This document shows positions 54,549 to 64,000 of a stretch of 64,000 bases of DNA, piece after piece. Location of the stretch: positions 975,681 to 1,039,680 of the forward strand of contig HE978651.1 of NCBI GenBank assembly GCA_000285855.2, written 5' to 3'. Position 1 is the stretch's first letter; the number at the start of each line of letters is the position of its first letter. The notes beneath the pieces were generated by a model. The model had not been told where the DNA came from, ran no database searches, and was given only the letters and a program-made list of their open reading frames with translations. The position numbers and the translations under genes were made by a program. This DNA is from Ruminococcus sp. JC304 (GTDB lineage Bacteria > Bacillota > Clostridia > Lachnospirales > Lachnospiraceae).

Positions 54549-56156
54549 ATGGCAGTAAAGTATGTATTTGTCACAGGAGGCGTTGTTTCCGGTCTTGGAA
54601 AGGGAATTACAGCTGCATCTCTGGGACGTCTTCTTAAAGCAAGAGGCTATCAGGTCACCATGCAGAAGTTTGATCCCTACATTAATATTGACCCGGGAAC
54701 TATGAACCCCATTCAGCACGGAGAAGTTTTTGTAACAGATGATGGTACAGAAACTGATCTGGATCTGGGACATTATGAGAGATTCATTGATGAGAGTCTT
54801 GATAAAAATTCCAATGTGACAACCGGTAAGGTCTACTGGTCTGTTCTTCAGAAAGAACGTCACGGAGATTTTGGTGGAGGTACCGTGCAGGTAATCCCTC
54901 ATATTACAAACGAAATTAAGGGACGCTTCTATCGCGCAAAATCATCAGATGAAGATAAGATTGCCATTATCGAGGTGGGAGGAACCGTTGGTGATATTGA
55001 AAGTCAGCCGTTTCTGGAAGCAATCCGTCAGTTTCAGCATGATGTGGGACATGACAATGCAATCCTGATCCACGTAACGTTGATTCCTTATCTGAAAGCA
55101 TCCGAAGAAATGAAAACAAAACCTACACAGGCAAGCGTAAAGGAACTTCAGGGAATGGGAATCCAGCCGGATGTACTGGTGTGCAGAAGTGAACATGAAC
55201 TGACAGAGGACATTAAAGAAAAAATCGCTTTATTCTGCAACGTACCTGTATCACATGTGCTTCAGAACCTGGATGTGGAATATTTATATGAAGCTCCTCT
55301 TGCAATGGAAAGAGAGAAGCTTGCAGATGTAGTTCTTTCAAGTCTCCGTCTGGAAAACAGAAAACCGGATTTAAGTGACTGGGAGGAAATGGTAGAAAGT
55401 CTGAGAAATCCGAACAAAACAGTTAAAATCGCAATCGTAGGAAAATATACACAGCTTCATGATGCATATCTTAGTGTAGTAGAGGCACTGAAACATGGCG
55501 GGATTTCCTGCAGAGCCAAAGTAGAGCTTGACTGGATCGATTCCGAAGAACTGACAGAGAAGAATCTGGATCAGCAGCTTCACAATGTAGATGGTATCCT
55601 GGTTCCGGGTGGTTTCGGAAACAGAGGTACAGAAGGAATGATTCTGGCAGCACAGTATGCAAGAGTACATAAGATACCATATCTTGGTATCTGCCTGGGA
55701 ATGCAGATGGCAATCGTAGAATTTGCCCGCCATGTACTTGGATATGAAGATGCAAACAGTATTGAACTTGATCCGGATACCAAACACCCGGTGATCGCAC
55801 TGATGCCGGATCAGGAAGATGTCGAGGATATCGGTGGAACCTTAAGACTTGGAAGCTATCCATGTATCCTTGCAGAAGGCTCTAAATCCTATGAACTCTT
55901 CGGTAAGAAAGAGATTCATGAGCGTCACAGACATCGTTATGAAGTAAACAACGCATTCCGTAAAGAACTTCAGGAGAAGGGAATGAATATTGTAGGAACT
56001 TCTCCTGACAACCGAATTGTAGAAATGATCGAGATTGCAGGGCATCCGTTCTATGTAGGAACCCAGGCACATCCTGAATTCAAATCCCGTCCGAACCATG
56101 CACATCCTTTATTCAGAGGATTTATTCAGGCGGCAGTCGATTATAAAGGTAATTAA
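54549..56156 (+). CDS. pyrG: CTP synthase
   Basis: Aminates UTP to CTP using glutamine. The 535-residue protein has the synthetase domain first (P-loop [12 protein letters not shown] near residue 8, [13 protein letters not shown]) and a class I glutaminase domain from about residue 290, with its catalytic Cys in [10 protein letters not shown] near 382 and His/Glu in QAHPEF near 517. A GGAGGAAA site precedes the ATG. gltB lies 74 bp downstream without an obvious terminator, so read-through into gltBD is possible. Confidence 0.97.
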   Translation: MAVKYVFVTGGVVSGLGKGITAASLGRLLKARGYQVTMQKFDPYINIDPGTMNPIQHGEVFVTDDGTETDLDLGHYERFIDESLDKNSNVTTGKVYWSVLQKERHGDFGGGTVQVIPHITNEIKGRFYRAKSSDEDKIAIIEVGGTVGDIESQPFLEAIRQFQHDVGHDNAILIHVTLIPYLKASEEMKTKPTQASVKELQGMGIQPDVLVCRSEHELTEDIKEKIALFCNVPVSHVLQNLDVEYLYEAPLAMEREKLADVVLSSLRLENRKPDLSDWEEMVESLRNPNKTVKIAIVGKYTQLHDAYLSVVEALKHGGISCRAKVELDWIDSEELTEKNLDQQLHNVDGILVPGGFGNRGTEGMILAAQYARVHKIPYLGICLGMQMAIVEFARHVLGYEDANSIELDPDTKHPVIALMPDQEDVEDIGGTLRLGSYPCILAEGSKSYELFGKKEIHERHRHRYEVNNAFRKELQEKGMNIVGTSPDNRIVEMIEIAGHPFYVGTQAHPEFKSRPNHAHPLFRGFIQAAVDYKGN

Positions 56157-56230
56157 TTACTCAAACACATTCGTGTACTTGAAATAAAAAATAAGCGAAG
56201 AACAGCAGAAATAGAAAGGATGAGGAGATT

Positions 56231-59200
56231 ATGAAAGAAGTGAGAGAACAACAGCAACAACAAGGTCTGTACCGGCCTGAATTTGAACATGACAACTGCG
56301 GTATCGGAGCAGTTGTCAATATCAAAGGAAAGAAAACCCACGATACTGTTGCAAACGCATTAAAAATCGTAGAACATCTGGAGCACCGTGCAGGTAAAGA
56401 TGCAGAAGGCAAAACCGGTGATGGTGTAGGTATTCTTCTTCAGATTTCCCATAAATTTTTCAAGAAAGCCTGTAAGAAAGAGGGATTTGAGATTGGCGAT
56501 GAGAGAGAATATGGCATCGCACAGTTTTTCTTCCCGCAGCACGAGATCAAACGCGCACAGGCAAAGAAGATGTTTGAGATCATTCTTGAGAAAGAAGGCC
56601 TGGAACTTCTTGGATGGCGTCAGGTCCCGGTATTCCCGGAAGTGCTTGGACACAAAGCAAGAGAATGTATGCCATGTATTATGCAGGCATTTATCAAAAA
56701 GCCGGAAGATGTGGAAAAAGGTCTTCCATTTGACCGTATGCTCTACATTGCAAGACGTGAGTTTGAACAGAGTAATGATAATACTTATGTAGTTTCCATG
56801 AGCAGCCGTACCATCGTTTACAAAGGTATGTTCCTGGTTGGACAGCTTCGTACTTTCTTCGAAGATCTTCAGAACCCGGATTATGAATCTGCAATCGCCA
56901 TGGTACATTCCCGTTTCAGTACCAACACAAACCCAAGCTGGGAAAGAGCACATCCCAACCGCTTTATGGTACACAACGGTGAAATCAACACCATCCGCGG
57001 CAACGCAGATAAGATGCTTGCAAGAGAAGAAAATATGGAATCACCATATCTGGAGGGACAGCTTCATAAAGTGCTCCCTGTTGTAAACAGAAATGGTTCC
57101 GACTCTGCAATGCTTGATAATACATTGGAATTCCTGGTGATGAGTGGCATGGAGCTGCCTCTTGCAGTGATGATCACAATCCCTGAACCATGGGCAAACA
57201 ATGATACTATTTCACAGGCAAAGCGTGATTTCTACCAGTACTATGCAACTATGATGGAGCCATGGGACGGACCTGCATCTATCCTCTTCTCAGACGGTGA
57301 TGTGATGGGAGCTGTTCTGGACAGAAACGGTCTCCGTCCATCCAGATATTATATTACCTCCGATGGTTATATGATCCTTTCCTCAGAGGTGGGTGTTCTG
57401 CCAATCCCGGAAGAGAAAATCGTATTAAAAGAGCGTCTCCATCCTGGAAAAATGCTTCTTGTAGATACTGTAAAGGGAAAAGTAATTGATGACAATGAAC
57501 TGAAAGAGGGATATGCAAAAATGCAGCCATACGGTGAATGGCTGGATAGTCATCTGGTACAGTTAAAAGACATCAAGATTCCTAACGAAAGACCGGAAGA
57601 ATATACACCTGAGCAGAGAGCACGTTTGCAGAAAGCATTCGGCTATACTTATGAGCAGTACCGTACTTCCATCAGAAACATGGCGTTAAACGGAGCAGAG
57701 AGTATCGGAGCTATGGGTGTGGATACCCCGCTTGCAGTATTTTCCAAACAGAACAGACCATTATTTGACTATTTCAAACAGCTTTTTGCACAGGTTACTA
57801 ACCCTCCGATCGATGCAATCCGTGAGGAAATCGTTACAAGCACAAGTGTTTATGTTGGTAAAGACGGAAACCTTCTGGAGCAGAAACCGGAAAACTGTCA
57901 GGTATTAAAGATCAATAATCCGATCCTGACAAATACAGATATGATGAAAATCAAGAGCTTCAAACATGAGGGCTTCAAGACAGCAGTTGTTTCTACCTTA
58001 TATTATAAGAGCACCAAGCTTGAGAGAGCTATTGACCGTCTTTTCGTAGAAGTAGATAAAGCATTCCGCGAGGGTGCAAACATCCTTGTTCTTTCAGACA
58101 GAGGAGTAGATGAAAACCATATGCCGATCCCGTCACTTCTGGCAGTATCCGCAGTTCATCAGCACCTTGTAAAAACAAAGAAGAGTACCTCTCTTGCCAT
58201 CATTCTGGAATCCGGAGAGCCAAGAGAAGTACATCACTTTGCAACCTTACTTGGTTACGGTGCAAGTGCCATCAACCCATACCTTGCCCTTGAGACCATT
58301 CATGAACTGATCGACAGCCATATGCTGGAGAAAGACTATTATGCAGCAGTAGATGACTACAATCATGCAGTCATCAGCGGTATTGTAAAGATTGCTTCCA
58401 AGATGGGTATTTCCACCATCCAGTCTTATCAGGGATCTCAGATTTTTGAGGCAATCGGTATTTCCTCAGATGTGATCGAGAAATACTTTACTGGTACAGT
58501 CAGCCGTGTAGGCGGAATCACTCTGGATGATATTGAAGAGAATGTAGAGAAGCTTCACTCAGAAGCATTTGACCCATTAGGACTTCCTACAGACCTGACT
58601 CTGGACAGCGTAGGTGCACACAAGATGAGAAGCCAGGGAGAGGAACACCGTTACAATCCTCAGACCATCCACCTTCTGCAGCAGTCCACATGGACAGGAA
58701 GCTACGATCTGTTCAAACAGTACACAGATCTGGTGGATAAAGAAAACCACGGAAACTTAAGAGGACTTCTGGATTTTAAGTTTGCTGAGACTCCGGTTCC
58801 ACTTGAAGAAGTGGAGAGCGTAGATGATATCGTAAAACGATTCAAGACAGGTGCCATGTCCTATGGTTCCATTTCACAGGAAGCACATGAGACACTGGCA
58901 ATCGCCATGAACCACCTCCATGGAAAATCCAATACAGGTGAGGGTGGTGAAAGTGATGAAAGACTGGATTCCGCAGGAAGCAGTGATGACAGATGCTCTG
59001 CGATCAAACAGGTTGCCAGCGGACGTTTCGGTGTAACCAGCCGTTACCTTGTATCTGCAAGAGAAATCCAGATCAAGATGGCACAGGGTGCAAAACCTGG
59101 TGAAGGCGGACATCTTCCTGCAAAGAAGGTATATCCATGGATTGCCAAAACCCGTCATTCCACACCGGGTGTCAGCCTGATTTCCCCGCCACCGCACCAC

Positions 59201-60784
59201 GATATCTATTCTATCGAGGACCTGGCACAGTTAATCTATGACCTTAAGAATGCAAATAAATATGCAGATATTTCTGTTAAACTGGTATCTGAAGCAGGTG
59301 TGGGTACAGTCGCAGCAGGTGTTGCCAAAGCGGGTGCACAGACGATCCTGATCTCCGGTTATGACGGAGGTACAGGTGCAGCTCCAAGAAGTTCTATCCA
59401 CAATGCAGGACTTCCATGGGAACTGGGACTTGCAGAAACACATCAGACACTGCTTAAAAACGGCCTGAGAAATCGTGTCCGCATTGAGACAGACGGTAAG
59501 CTTATGAGTGGTCGTGACGTTGCGATCGCAGCATTGATGGGTGCAGAGGAATTCGGTTTCGCAACAGCTCCTCTTGTAACTATGGGCTGTGTGATGATGC
59601 GTGTATGTAATCTGGATACCTGCCCGGTTGGTGTGGCAACACAGAATCCGGAGCTCCGCAAGAGATTTAAAGGAAAACCGGAATATGTAGAGAATTTCAT
59701 GCGCTTTATTGCACAGGAATTAAGAGAATATATGTCCAAACTGGGATTCCGTACAGTCAGCGAAATGGTTGGACGTACTGATCTTCTGGTTCAGACAGAC
59801 AATGTACCAGAACCACATCAGGGTAAAGTAGATTTAAGTGCAATTCTGAACAACCCATTTGCAGGTAAAGATCAGAAAGTTACCTTTGACCCGAAGGCTG
59901 TATATAATTTCGAGCTGGAAAAGACCATGGATGAAAAAGTTCTGGTTAAGAAATGTGCAAATGCCATCAATAAAGGCCAGAAAACAGAGCTTTCTGTAAA
60001 CCTGACAAATATTGACCGTACATTCGGAACCATCCTTGGAGCAGAAATCACCAGAAAGAATAAAAACGGACTTGCAGATGACACTATCACTGTACACTGC
60101 AACGGTGCCGGCGGACAGAGCTTCGGTGCATTTATCCCCAAGGGACTTACACTGGAACTGACCGGTGACAGCAATGACTATTTCGGAAAAGGACTTTCCG
60201 GTGGTAAACTGATCCTGAAGGTTCCGGAGAAAGCTGCATATAAAGCAGAAGAGAATATTATCGTAGGTAATGTTGCCCTCTACGGTGCAACCAGCGGTAC
60301 TGCATTTATCAATGGTGTTGCAGGCGAGCGTTTTGCAGTCCGTAACTCCGGTGCATCCGCAGTTGTAGAAGGTGTAGGAGAACATGGCTGTGAATATATG
60401 ACAGGCGGCCGCGTAGTCGTACTTGGTAAGACTGGCAAGAACTTTGCAGCAGGTATGAGCGGCGGTATCGCATATGTACTGGATGTGGATAATGTTCTTT
60501 ACAAGAACCTGAACAAAGCTATGATTTCCATCGAAAAAGTGGAAAATAAATATGACAGAAAAGAACTTCGCGACCTGATTGAAGCTCATGTAGAAGCAAC
60601 AGGTTCCAAACTCGGTGCGAAAGTTCTGGCTGACTTTGATTATTATCTGCCGCACTTTAAGAAACTCATTCCAAATGAGTACAAGAAGATGATCACTTTA
60701 AGTGCAAAACTGGAAGAAAAAGGTCTGAACAGTCAGCAAGCACAGATGGAAGCGTTCTACGAAAGTATTGGCGCCAAGCATTGA
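56231..60784 (+). CDS. gltB: Glutamate synthase, large subunit
   Basis: Transfers the amide of glutamine to 2-oxoglutarate, completing the GS/GOGAT cycle with glnN. The 1,517-residue chain starts with a propeptide containing a QQQQQ run before the nucleophile in DNCGIG. It then has the glutaminase domain, a central domain, the FMN synthase domain and the 3Fe-4S cysteines in GCVMMRVCNLDTCPVG. A GxGxG beta-helix domain with GDSNDYFGKGLSGG closes the chain. A GAGGAG site precedes the ATG. gltD follows 16 bp later. Confidence 0.97.
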   Translation: MKEVREQQQQQGLYRPEFEHDNCGIGAVVNIKGKKTHDTVANALKIVEHLEHRAGKDAEGKTGDGVGILLQISHKFFKKACKKEGFEIGDEREYGIAQFFFPQHEIKRAQAKKMFEIILEKEGLELLGWRQVPVFPEVLGHKARECMPCIMQAFIKKPEDVEKGLPFDRMLYIARREFEQSNDNTYVVSMSSRTIVYKGMFLVGQLRTFFEDLQNPDYESAIAMVHSRFSTNTNPSWERAHPNRFMVHNGEINTIRGNADKMLAREENMESPYLEGQLHKVLPVVNRNGSDSAMLDNTLEFLVMSGMELPLAVMITIPEPWANNDTISQAKRDFYQYYATMMEPWDGPASILFSDGDVMGAVLDRNGLRPSRYYITSDGYMILSSEVGVLPIPEEKIVLKERLHPGKMLLVDTVKGKVIDDNELKEGYAKMQPYGEWLDSHLVQLKDIKIPNERPEEYTPEQRARLQKAFGYTYEQYRTSIRNMALNGAESIGAMGVDTPLAVFSKQNRPLFDYFKQLFAQVTNPPIDAIREEIVTSTSVYVGKDGNLLEQKPENCQVLKINNPILTNTDMMKIKSFKHEGFKTAVVSTLYYKSTKLERAIDRLFVEVDKAFREGANILVLSDRGVDENHMPIPSLLAVSAVHQHLVKTKKSTSLAIILESGEPREVHHFATLLGYGASAINPYLALETIHELIDSHMLEKDYYAAVDDYNHAVISGIVKIASKMGISTIQSYQGSQIFEAIGISSDVIEKYFTGTVSRVGGITLDDIEENVEKLHSEAFDPLGLPTDLTLDSVGAHKMRSQGEEHRYNPQTIHLLQQSTWTGSYDLFKQYTDLVDKENHGNLRGLLDFKFAETPVPLEEVESVDDIVKRFKTGAMSYGSISQEAHETLAIAMNHLHGKSNTGEGGESDERLDSAGSSDDRCSAIKQVASGRFGVTSRYLVSAREIQIKMAQGAKPGEGGHLPAKKVYPWIAKTRHSTPGVSLISPPPHHDIYSIEDLAQLIYDLKNANKYADISVKLVSEAGVGTVAAGVAKAGAQTILISGYDGGTGAAPRSSIHNAGLPWELGLAETHQTLLKNGLRNRVRIETDGKLMSGRDVAIAALMGAEEFGFATAPLVTMGCVMMRVCNLDTCPVGVATQNPELRKRFKGKPEYVENFMRFIAQELREYMSKLGFRTVSEMVGRTDLLVQTDNVPEPHQGKVDLSAILNNPFAGKDQKVTFDPKAVYNFELEKTMDEKVLVKKCANAINKGQKTELSVNLTNIDRTFGTILGAEITRKNKNGLADDTITVHCNGAGGQSFGAFIPKGLTLELTGDSNDYFGKGLSGGKLILKVPEKAAYKAEENIIVGNVALYGATSGTAFINGVAGERFAVRNSGASAVVEGVGEHGCEYMTGGRVVVLGKTGKNFAAGMSGGIAYVLDVDNVLYKNLNKAMISIEKVENKYDRKELRDLIEAHVEATGSKLGAKVLADFDYYLPHFKKLIPNEYKKMITLSAKLEEKGLNSQQAQMEAFYESIGAKH

Positions 60785-60800
60785 GAGAGGAGAGGAAATC

Positions 60801-62285
60801 ATGGGAAAACCTACGGGATTTTTAGAGTATAAAAGAGAGACGGCAAAGGTTCTGCCGCCAAAGGTCCGCATTGCAAATTTCAAAGAATTCAGGACCCCGT
60901 TAAATAAAGAAAAACAGAAACTTCAGGGTGCACGCTGCATGGCATGCGGTGTCCCATTCTGCCAGTCAGGTATGATGATCGGCGGTATGGCATCCGGCTG
61001 CCCTCTGCACAACCTTGTACCTGAGACAAATGATCTGGTTTATACAGGCAACTGGAAACAGGCATTCTTAAGACTGAGCAAGACACACAGCTTTCCGGAA
61101 TTTACTTCACGTGTCTGCCCTGCACTCTGCGAAGCAGCCTGCACCTGTAATATAAACGGAGAACCGGTGTCCACCAAAGAAAACGAACGTGCGATTATTG
61201 AGACAGCCTATGAGAACGGATGGGTAACTCCGCAGATTCCGGAAGTACGCACAGGCAAATCTATTGCAGTCATCGGAAGCGGTCCCTCCGGACTGGCAGC
61301 AGCCCAACAGTTAAACAGACGAGGCCACAGTGTAACTGTATTTGAAAGAAAAGACCGTGTAGGCGGACTTCTCCGCTACGGTATCCCTAACATGAAGCTG
61401 GACAAAGCTGTTGTTGACAGAAGAATCCATCTTATGGAAGAAGAGGGAGTTAAATTCGTTACAAATGTAAACGTAGGAAAGGATATCAAGGCAGAAGAAC
61501 TTCTGAAACAGTTCGACCGCGTCATCCTTGCCTGCGGAGCATCCAATCCACGAGACATCAAAGTTCCGGGAAGGGATGCAAAAGGAATTTATTTCGCAGT
61601 AGATTTCCTGGGACAGGTAACAAAAGCGCTGTTGGACTCTGATTTTGCCAAAGTTCCATATGAACTTGCCAAAGGAAAAAATGTTCTTGTCATCGGTGGT
61701 GGTGATACAGGAAATGACTGTGTGGGAACTTCCATCCGCCTGGGTGCCAAATCTGTGATCCAGTTAGAGATGATGCCGAAGCCGCCTGTAGAAAGAACAC
61801 CATCCAACCCATGGCCACAGTGGCCGAGAGTCCTCAAAACAGACTATGGCCAGGAAGAAGCAATCGCTGTATTCGGACATGATCCACGAGTATACCAGAC
61901 TACTGTTACAGAATTTATCAAAGATAAAAACGGAAATGTCTGCCAGGCCAAACTCACGAAATTAAAGAGTGAAAAAGATGCAAAGACAGGACGTATGATG
62001 ATGGTACCTGTAGAAGGAACCGAGGAAGTCATTCCTGTAGACGTAGTTCTTATTGCAGCCGGATTCCTTGGCAGTGAGAAATATGTAACAGACGCATTTA
62101 AGGTAGCCATCAACGGAAGAACTAACGTAGACACAAAACCAGAGCAGTATCAGACCTCCGTAGACAAAGTCTTCACAGCAGGAGACATGCACAGAGGCCA
62201 GTCCCTGGTAGTATGGGCAATCCGTGAAGGCAGGGAAGCTGCAAAAGCGGTAGATGAATCACTGATGGGATATTCCTATCTGTAA
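60801..62285 (+). CDS. gltD: Glutamate synthase, small subunit
   Basis: The electron-input subunit, passing NADPH electrons via FAD and iron-sulfur clusters to GltB. The 494-residue protein has N-terminal cysteine motifs (RCMACGVPFCQSG, then SRVCPALCEAAC), an FAD motif VIGSGPSGLAAAQQ and an NAD(P) motif VIGGGDTGNDC. The start was set at the ATG following a GAGGAG site; a longer frame would overlap gltB. The pair is closed by a strong terminator. Confidence 0.96.
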   Translation: MGKPTGFLEYKRETAKVLPPKVRIANFKEFRTPLNKEKQKLQGARCMACGVPFCQSGMMIGGMASGCPLHNLVPETNDLVYTGNWKQAFLRLSKTHSFPEFTSRVCPALCEAACTCNINGEPVSTKENERAIIETAYENGWVTPQIPEVRTGKSIAVIGSGPSGLAAAQQLNRRGHSVTVFERKDRVGGLLRYGIPNMKLDKAVVDRRIHLMEEEGVKFVTNVNVGKDIKAEELLKQFDRVILACGASNPRDIKVPGRDAKGIYFAVDFLGQVTKALLDSDFAKVPYELAKGKNVLVIGGGDTGNDCVGTSIRLGAKSVIQLEMMPKPPVERTPSNPWPQWPRVLKTDYGQEEAIAVFGHDPRVYQTTVTEFIKDKNGNVCQAKLTKLKSEKDAKTGRMMMVPVEGTEEVIPVDVVLIAAGFLGSEKYVTDAFKVAINGRTNVDTKPEQYQTSVDKVFTAGDMHRGQSLVVWAIREGREAAKAVDESLMGYSYL

Positions 62286-62303
62286 AAATAAGATAAAATA
62301 TGA

Positions 62304-62360
62304 CAAAGGTGCTATTGCCTGACGGAAAAGGACGTCAGGAAGTGGCACCTTTGTTTTTTT
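62304..62360 (+). terminator. Terminator after gltD
   Basis: A long stem with arms CAAAGGTGC and GCACCTTTG, plus an inner CCTGACG/CGTCAGG stem, followed by T8. Confidence 0.93.
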
Positions 62361-62444
62361 TGAAGTGATTTTCGGGTGTTTCGGGTACTACAATAATTGT
62401 AGTTTAGTTTAAATAAACAAAAATACTTAGTAAACCCAGCGTAG

Positions 62445-62723
62445 TCCTATCAGCGATTATACGGCGAAGATGTGATTACCACACCGAAAACAAAGAAAAG
62501 TAATCGTATGATCAAAATGCCGAAGTTCCTCTGTGAAGAAATGCAGGAATATTTGCAGATGCTTTACGGATTGAAGAAGAAAAGGATTGTAGAGCAGATG
62601 GCAGAGAGTGAAGGTATTACCGAACAACTTAAAGCAACTGATCAGGTGGCTTGGGTAGGAGAAATGAATAATATTTGGAGTAGAGCAAGAGAGGTTGTGA
62701 ATGCTGAATTGATTTATAATTAA
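62445..62723 (+). pseudogene. Chimeric remnant: tyrosine integrase fragment joined to a TnpV C-terminus
   Basis: An open frame follows a TAG at 62442-62444. The first half reads SYQRLYGEDVITTPKTKKS and KFLCEEMQEYLQMLYGLK, matching the middle of Tn916-like tyrosine integrases, upstream of the catalytic Arg-His region. At about 62575 it passes in frame into IVEQMAESEGITEQLKATDQ, the C-terminus of TnpV proteins found on Lachnospiraceae transposons. Neither part is functional alone. Recognition from memory; the joint is a deletion scar. Confidence 0.65.
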
Positions 62724-62748
62724 AAGAGAAGAGATTTTGGATAAATGC

Positions 62749-62779
62749 TTGACTGTAAACCTTGTTTATAGCTTATTCT
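62749..62779 (+). promoter_or_regulatory. MerR-type promoter for the downstream regulator
   Basis: TTGACT and TATTCT are separated by 19 bp. The spacer holds the near-palindrome GTAAAC...GTTTAT. This is the layout of a promoter that a MerR protein activates, and the next gene is a MerR protein, so autoregulation is probable. Confidence 0.6.
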
Positions 62780-62816
62780 TAAGATAAAATAGAGTTGCTT
62801 GAAAGGAGTGCATAAC

Positions 62817-63662
62817 ATGAAAATAAAAGACGTAGAAGAACGAACAGGTTTATCCCGTTCTAATGTTCGTTTTTATGAAAAGGAAAAACTCATTGAGCCT
62901 TCAAGAAACGAAAGTAATGGTTATAGAGATTATTCAGAAAATGATGTGGAAAATATAAAGAAGATTGCATATCTGCGTACATTAGGAATTTCTATTGAGG
63001 ATATACGAAGCATTATATCTGGAAAAGTAACATTGCAGGAAACGCTTGAGAGGCAGAATGAAATATTAAATAGTCAGATTACTGATTTGAATAAGGCAAA
63101 ACTCATGTGCGAAAAAATGTTGAGTGAAGAAAGTATTAGTTATGAAAAATTACAGGTAGAACAATATGTAACAGAGTTGCAGGATTATTGGAAAGATAAT
63201 CAAACTGTTTTCAAACTAGATTCAGTCAGCTTTTTGTATATATGGGGAAGTATGCTTACTTGGATAACGATTACCGTACTATGCTTGATTATTGGGTCGT
63301 TGTCTTATTCTAAGCTGCCGACAGAAATTCCGGTACAATGGAGTAAAGGTGTGGCAACATCTTTGGTGAATAAAAATTGGATTTTTATTTGTCCGGTTAT
63401 CTGCATTATAATCCGTTATTTATTAAAACCTTTTATCTATGCCAAATTACAGATGAACAATTATTATGGAAAAATTATAACAGAGTATTTGACAAATTAT
63501 ATGTGTTTTATTGTATTGTCAGTAGAAATTTTCTCAATACTTTTTACTTTCGGAGTGGTAAAAAGTGTTGTTGTACTTTTATTTGTGAATACGGCAGTCT
63601 TTATAGGATTGTTAGTAGTCGGATTGACAAAAATGGATTTGAGAGGAAAAGAAATTTTATGA
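62817..63662 (+). CDS. MerR-family regulator with C-terminal membrane domain (DUF1648-like)
   Basis: A 281-residue protein with a full MerR HTH at the N-terminus (KDVEERTGLSRSNVRFYEKEKLI), a coiled-coil to about residue 125, and four hydrophobic segments after it. The first outer loop holds KLPTEIPVQWSKG, the motif of DUF1648/SdpI-type membrane proteins. This couples a membrane sensor to transcription. The start is the ATG behind AAAGGAG; an earlier ATG lies inside that region. Its neighbour is a small membrane protein with its own promoter. Confidence 0.82.
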   Translation: MKIKDVEERTGLSRSNVRFYEKEKLIEPSRNESNGYRDYSENDVENIKKIAYLRTLGISIEDIRSIISGKVTLQETLERQNEILNSQITDLNKAKLMCEKMLSEESISYEKLQVEQYVTELQDYWKDNQTVFKLDSVSFLYIWGSMLTWITITVLCLIIGSLSYSKLPTEIPVQWSKGVATSLVNKNWIFICPVICIIIRYLLKPFIYAKLQMNNYYGKIITEYLTNYMCFIVLSVEIFSILFTFGVVKSVVVLLFVNTAVFIGLLVVGLTKMDLRGKEIL

Positions 63663-63723
63663 TTCAGATTTCAAATTTAACCATGATATTCTGAAAAATT
63701 TATAGGAATGCGCTATTATCGAA

Positions 63724-63751
63724 TTGACATAGGAATGTGGTAGAGTATAAT
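63724..63751 (+). promoter_or_regulatory. Promoter for the small membrane protein
   Basis: TTGACA, a 16-bp spacer and TATAAT. Confidence 0.72.
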
Positions 63752-63786
63752 TACAATTGAATACACTGAAAAAATGGAGGAATTAT

Positions 63787-63999
63787 ATGAAAGCACATAA
63801 ATATTGGTCAGTTGGAGCATTAATTACAATGTTTGGGACTTATTACACTGGATATAAAAAGCTAAAATCAAGTCATAAATACTTTGCTTTAAGTTCTATG
63901 TTATGTATGGTAATGGCGATATATACAGGTCATAAAATGATTACTGGTAATAGAAAAGAAAAGGCAAAAAAAGAGAAAGTTACAGATAGGGAGGGATAA
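63787..63999 (+). CDS. Small two-helix membrane protein (DUF6219-like)
   Basis: A 70-residue protein with two hydrophobic segments (WSVGALITMFGTYYTGYKKLKS and YFALSSMLCMVMAIYTGHKM), a short lysine-rich linker and a basic C-terminal tail. It resembles, from memory, the DUF6219 family, whose role is unknown. A GGAGG site is 6 bases before the ATG; an in-frame ATG ten codons earlier lies upstream of it. The stop codon is the last in the window. Confidence 0.6.
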   Translation: MKAHKYWSVGALITMFGTYYTGYKKLKSSHKYFALSSMLCMVMAIYTGHKMITGNRKEKAKKEKVTDREG

Positions 64000-64000
64000 A

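Noticed and set aside
59834-60655. 273-codon minus-strand frame opposite gltB
   Set aside because: Antisense to the conserved GltB C-terminus, with Cys/Phe-rich composition typical of a shadow frame.
1-64000. CRISPR array, rRNA or tRNA genes
   Set aside because: I saw no regularly spaced short repeats, and no rRNA segments or tRNA cloverleaf with a recognisable TTCRA loop. A tRNAscan and CRISPR search would be decisive.

Overview
The window looks like chromosomal DNA of a gut Firmicute of the Lachnospiraceae, most likely Blautia or a close relative (inference from gene content and moderate GC, with no rRNA to confirm it). Supporting traits are a dimeric-type glycyl-tRNA synthetase, a type III glutamine synthetase, an ammonium transporter with a fused PII domain, a NifU-like/GGGtGRT gene pair, a GH94 phosphorylase and Lachnospiraceae-type mobile-element debris.

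Layout. 1-7.6 kb: tail of an unidentified gene, era, recO, glyQS, a cytidylate-kinase-like gene, and a TAXI-type TRAP transporter followed by a scrap of a dicarboxylate symporter. 7.6-14.9 kb: dTDP-rhamnose genes rfbA-rfbB-rfbD (no rfbC) behind a promoter with MerR-type geometry, next to a MerR-methyltransferase fusion whose start is out of frame, then a DUF3825 gene and a membrane acyltransferase. 15-31.6 kb: a secreted protein, a nucleotidyltransferase, an ABC transporter without a binding protein, a phosphatidylethanolamine operon (flippase-like, pssA, psd, queH), argH, asd with an unusual leader, DUF3343-selD, a formate/nitrite channel, a frameshifted topB, a beta-helix transferase-like gene and a TraX-like gene. 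31.7-37 kb: a leader with tandem hairpins, the NifU-like/GGGtGRT pair, a LysR regulator, cellobiose phosphorylase and its probable LacI regulator.

38.3-46.95 kb is the accessory region. The last 220 bp of lacI occur twice as a perfect direct repeat, and the 8.2 kb between the copies holds a gene cut at its left edge, secreted proteins, a frameshifted sigma factor, an IS4-family element, an Rpn-type nuclease and several broken genes. No integrase is visible inside it. The native chromosome resumes at 46,953.

47-62.3 kb is a nitrogen/nucleotide block: a TRIC-like channel, amt-PII, glnN, purF, an HPr-like protein without the catalytic histidine, pyrG and gltBD. glnN, amt and pyrG each have a terminator hairpin inside their 5' leader, so control by attenuation is plausible. 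62.4-64 kb opens a second mobile-element scar, an integrase fragment joined in frame to a TnpV tail, followed by a membrane-bound MerR regulator and a small membrane protein.

The most notable signals are: (1) topB split at an A_AAA_AAG heptamer followed by a 7-bp stem-loop, exactly where a -1 shift restores a 704-residue enzyme; (2) the 220-bp lacI duplication around the island; (3) two leaders (asd and the GGGtGRT operon) built from paired hairpins that show matching loop sequences.
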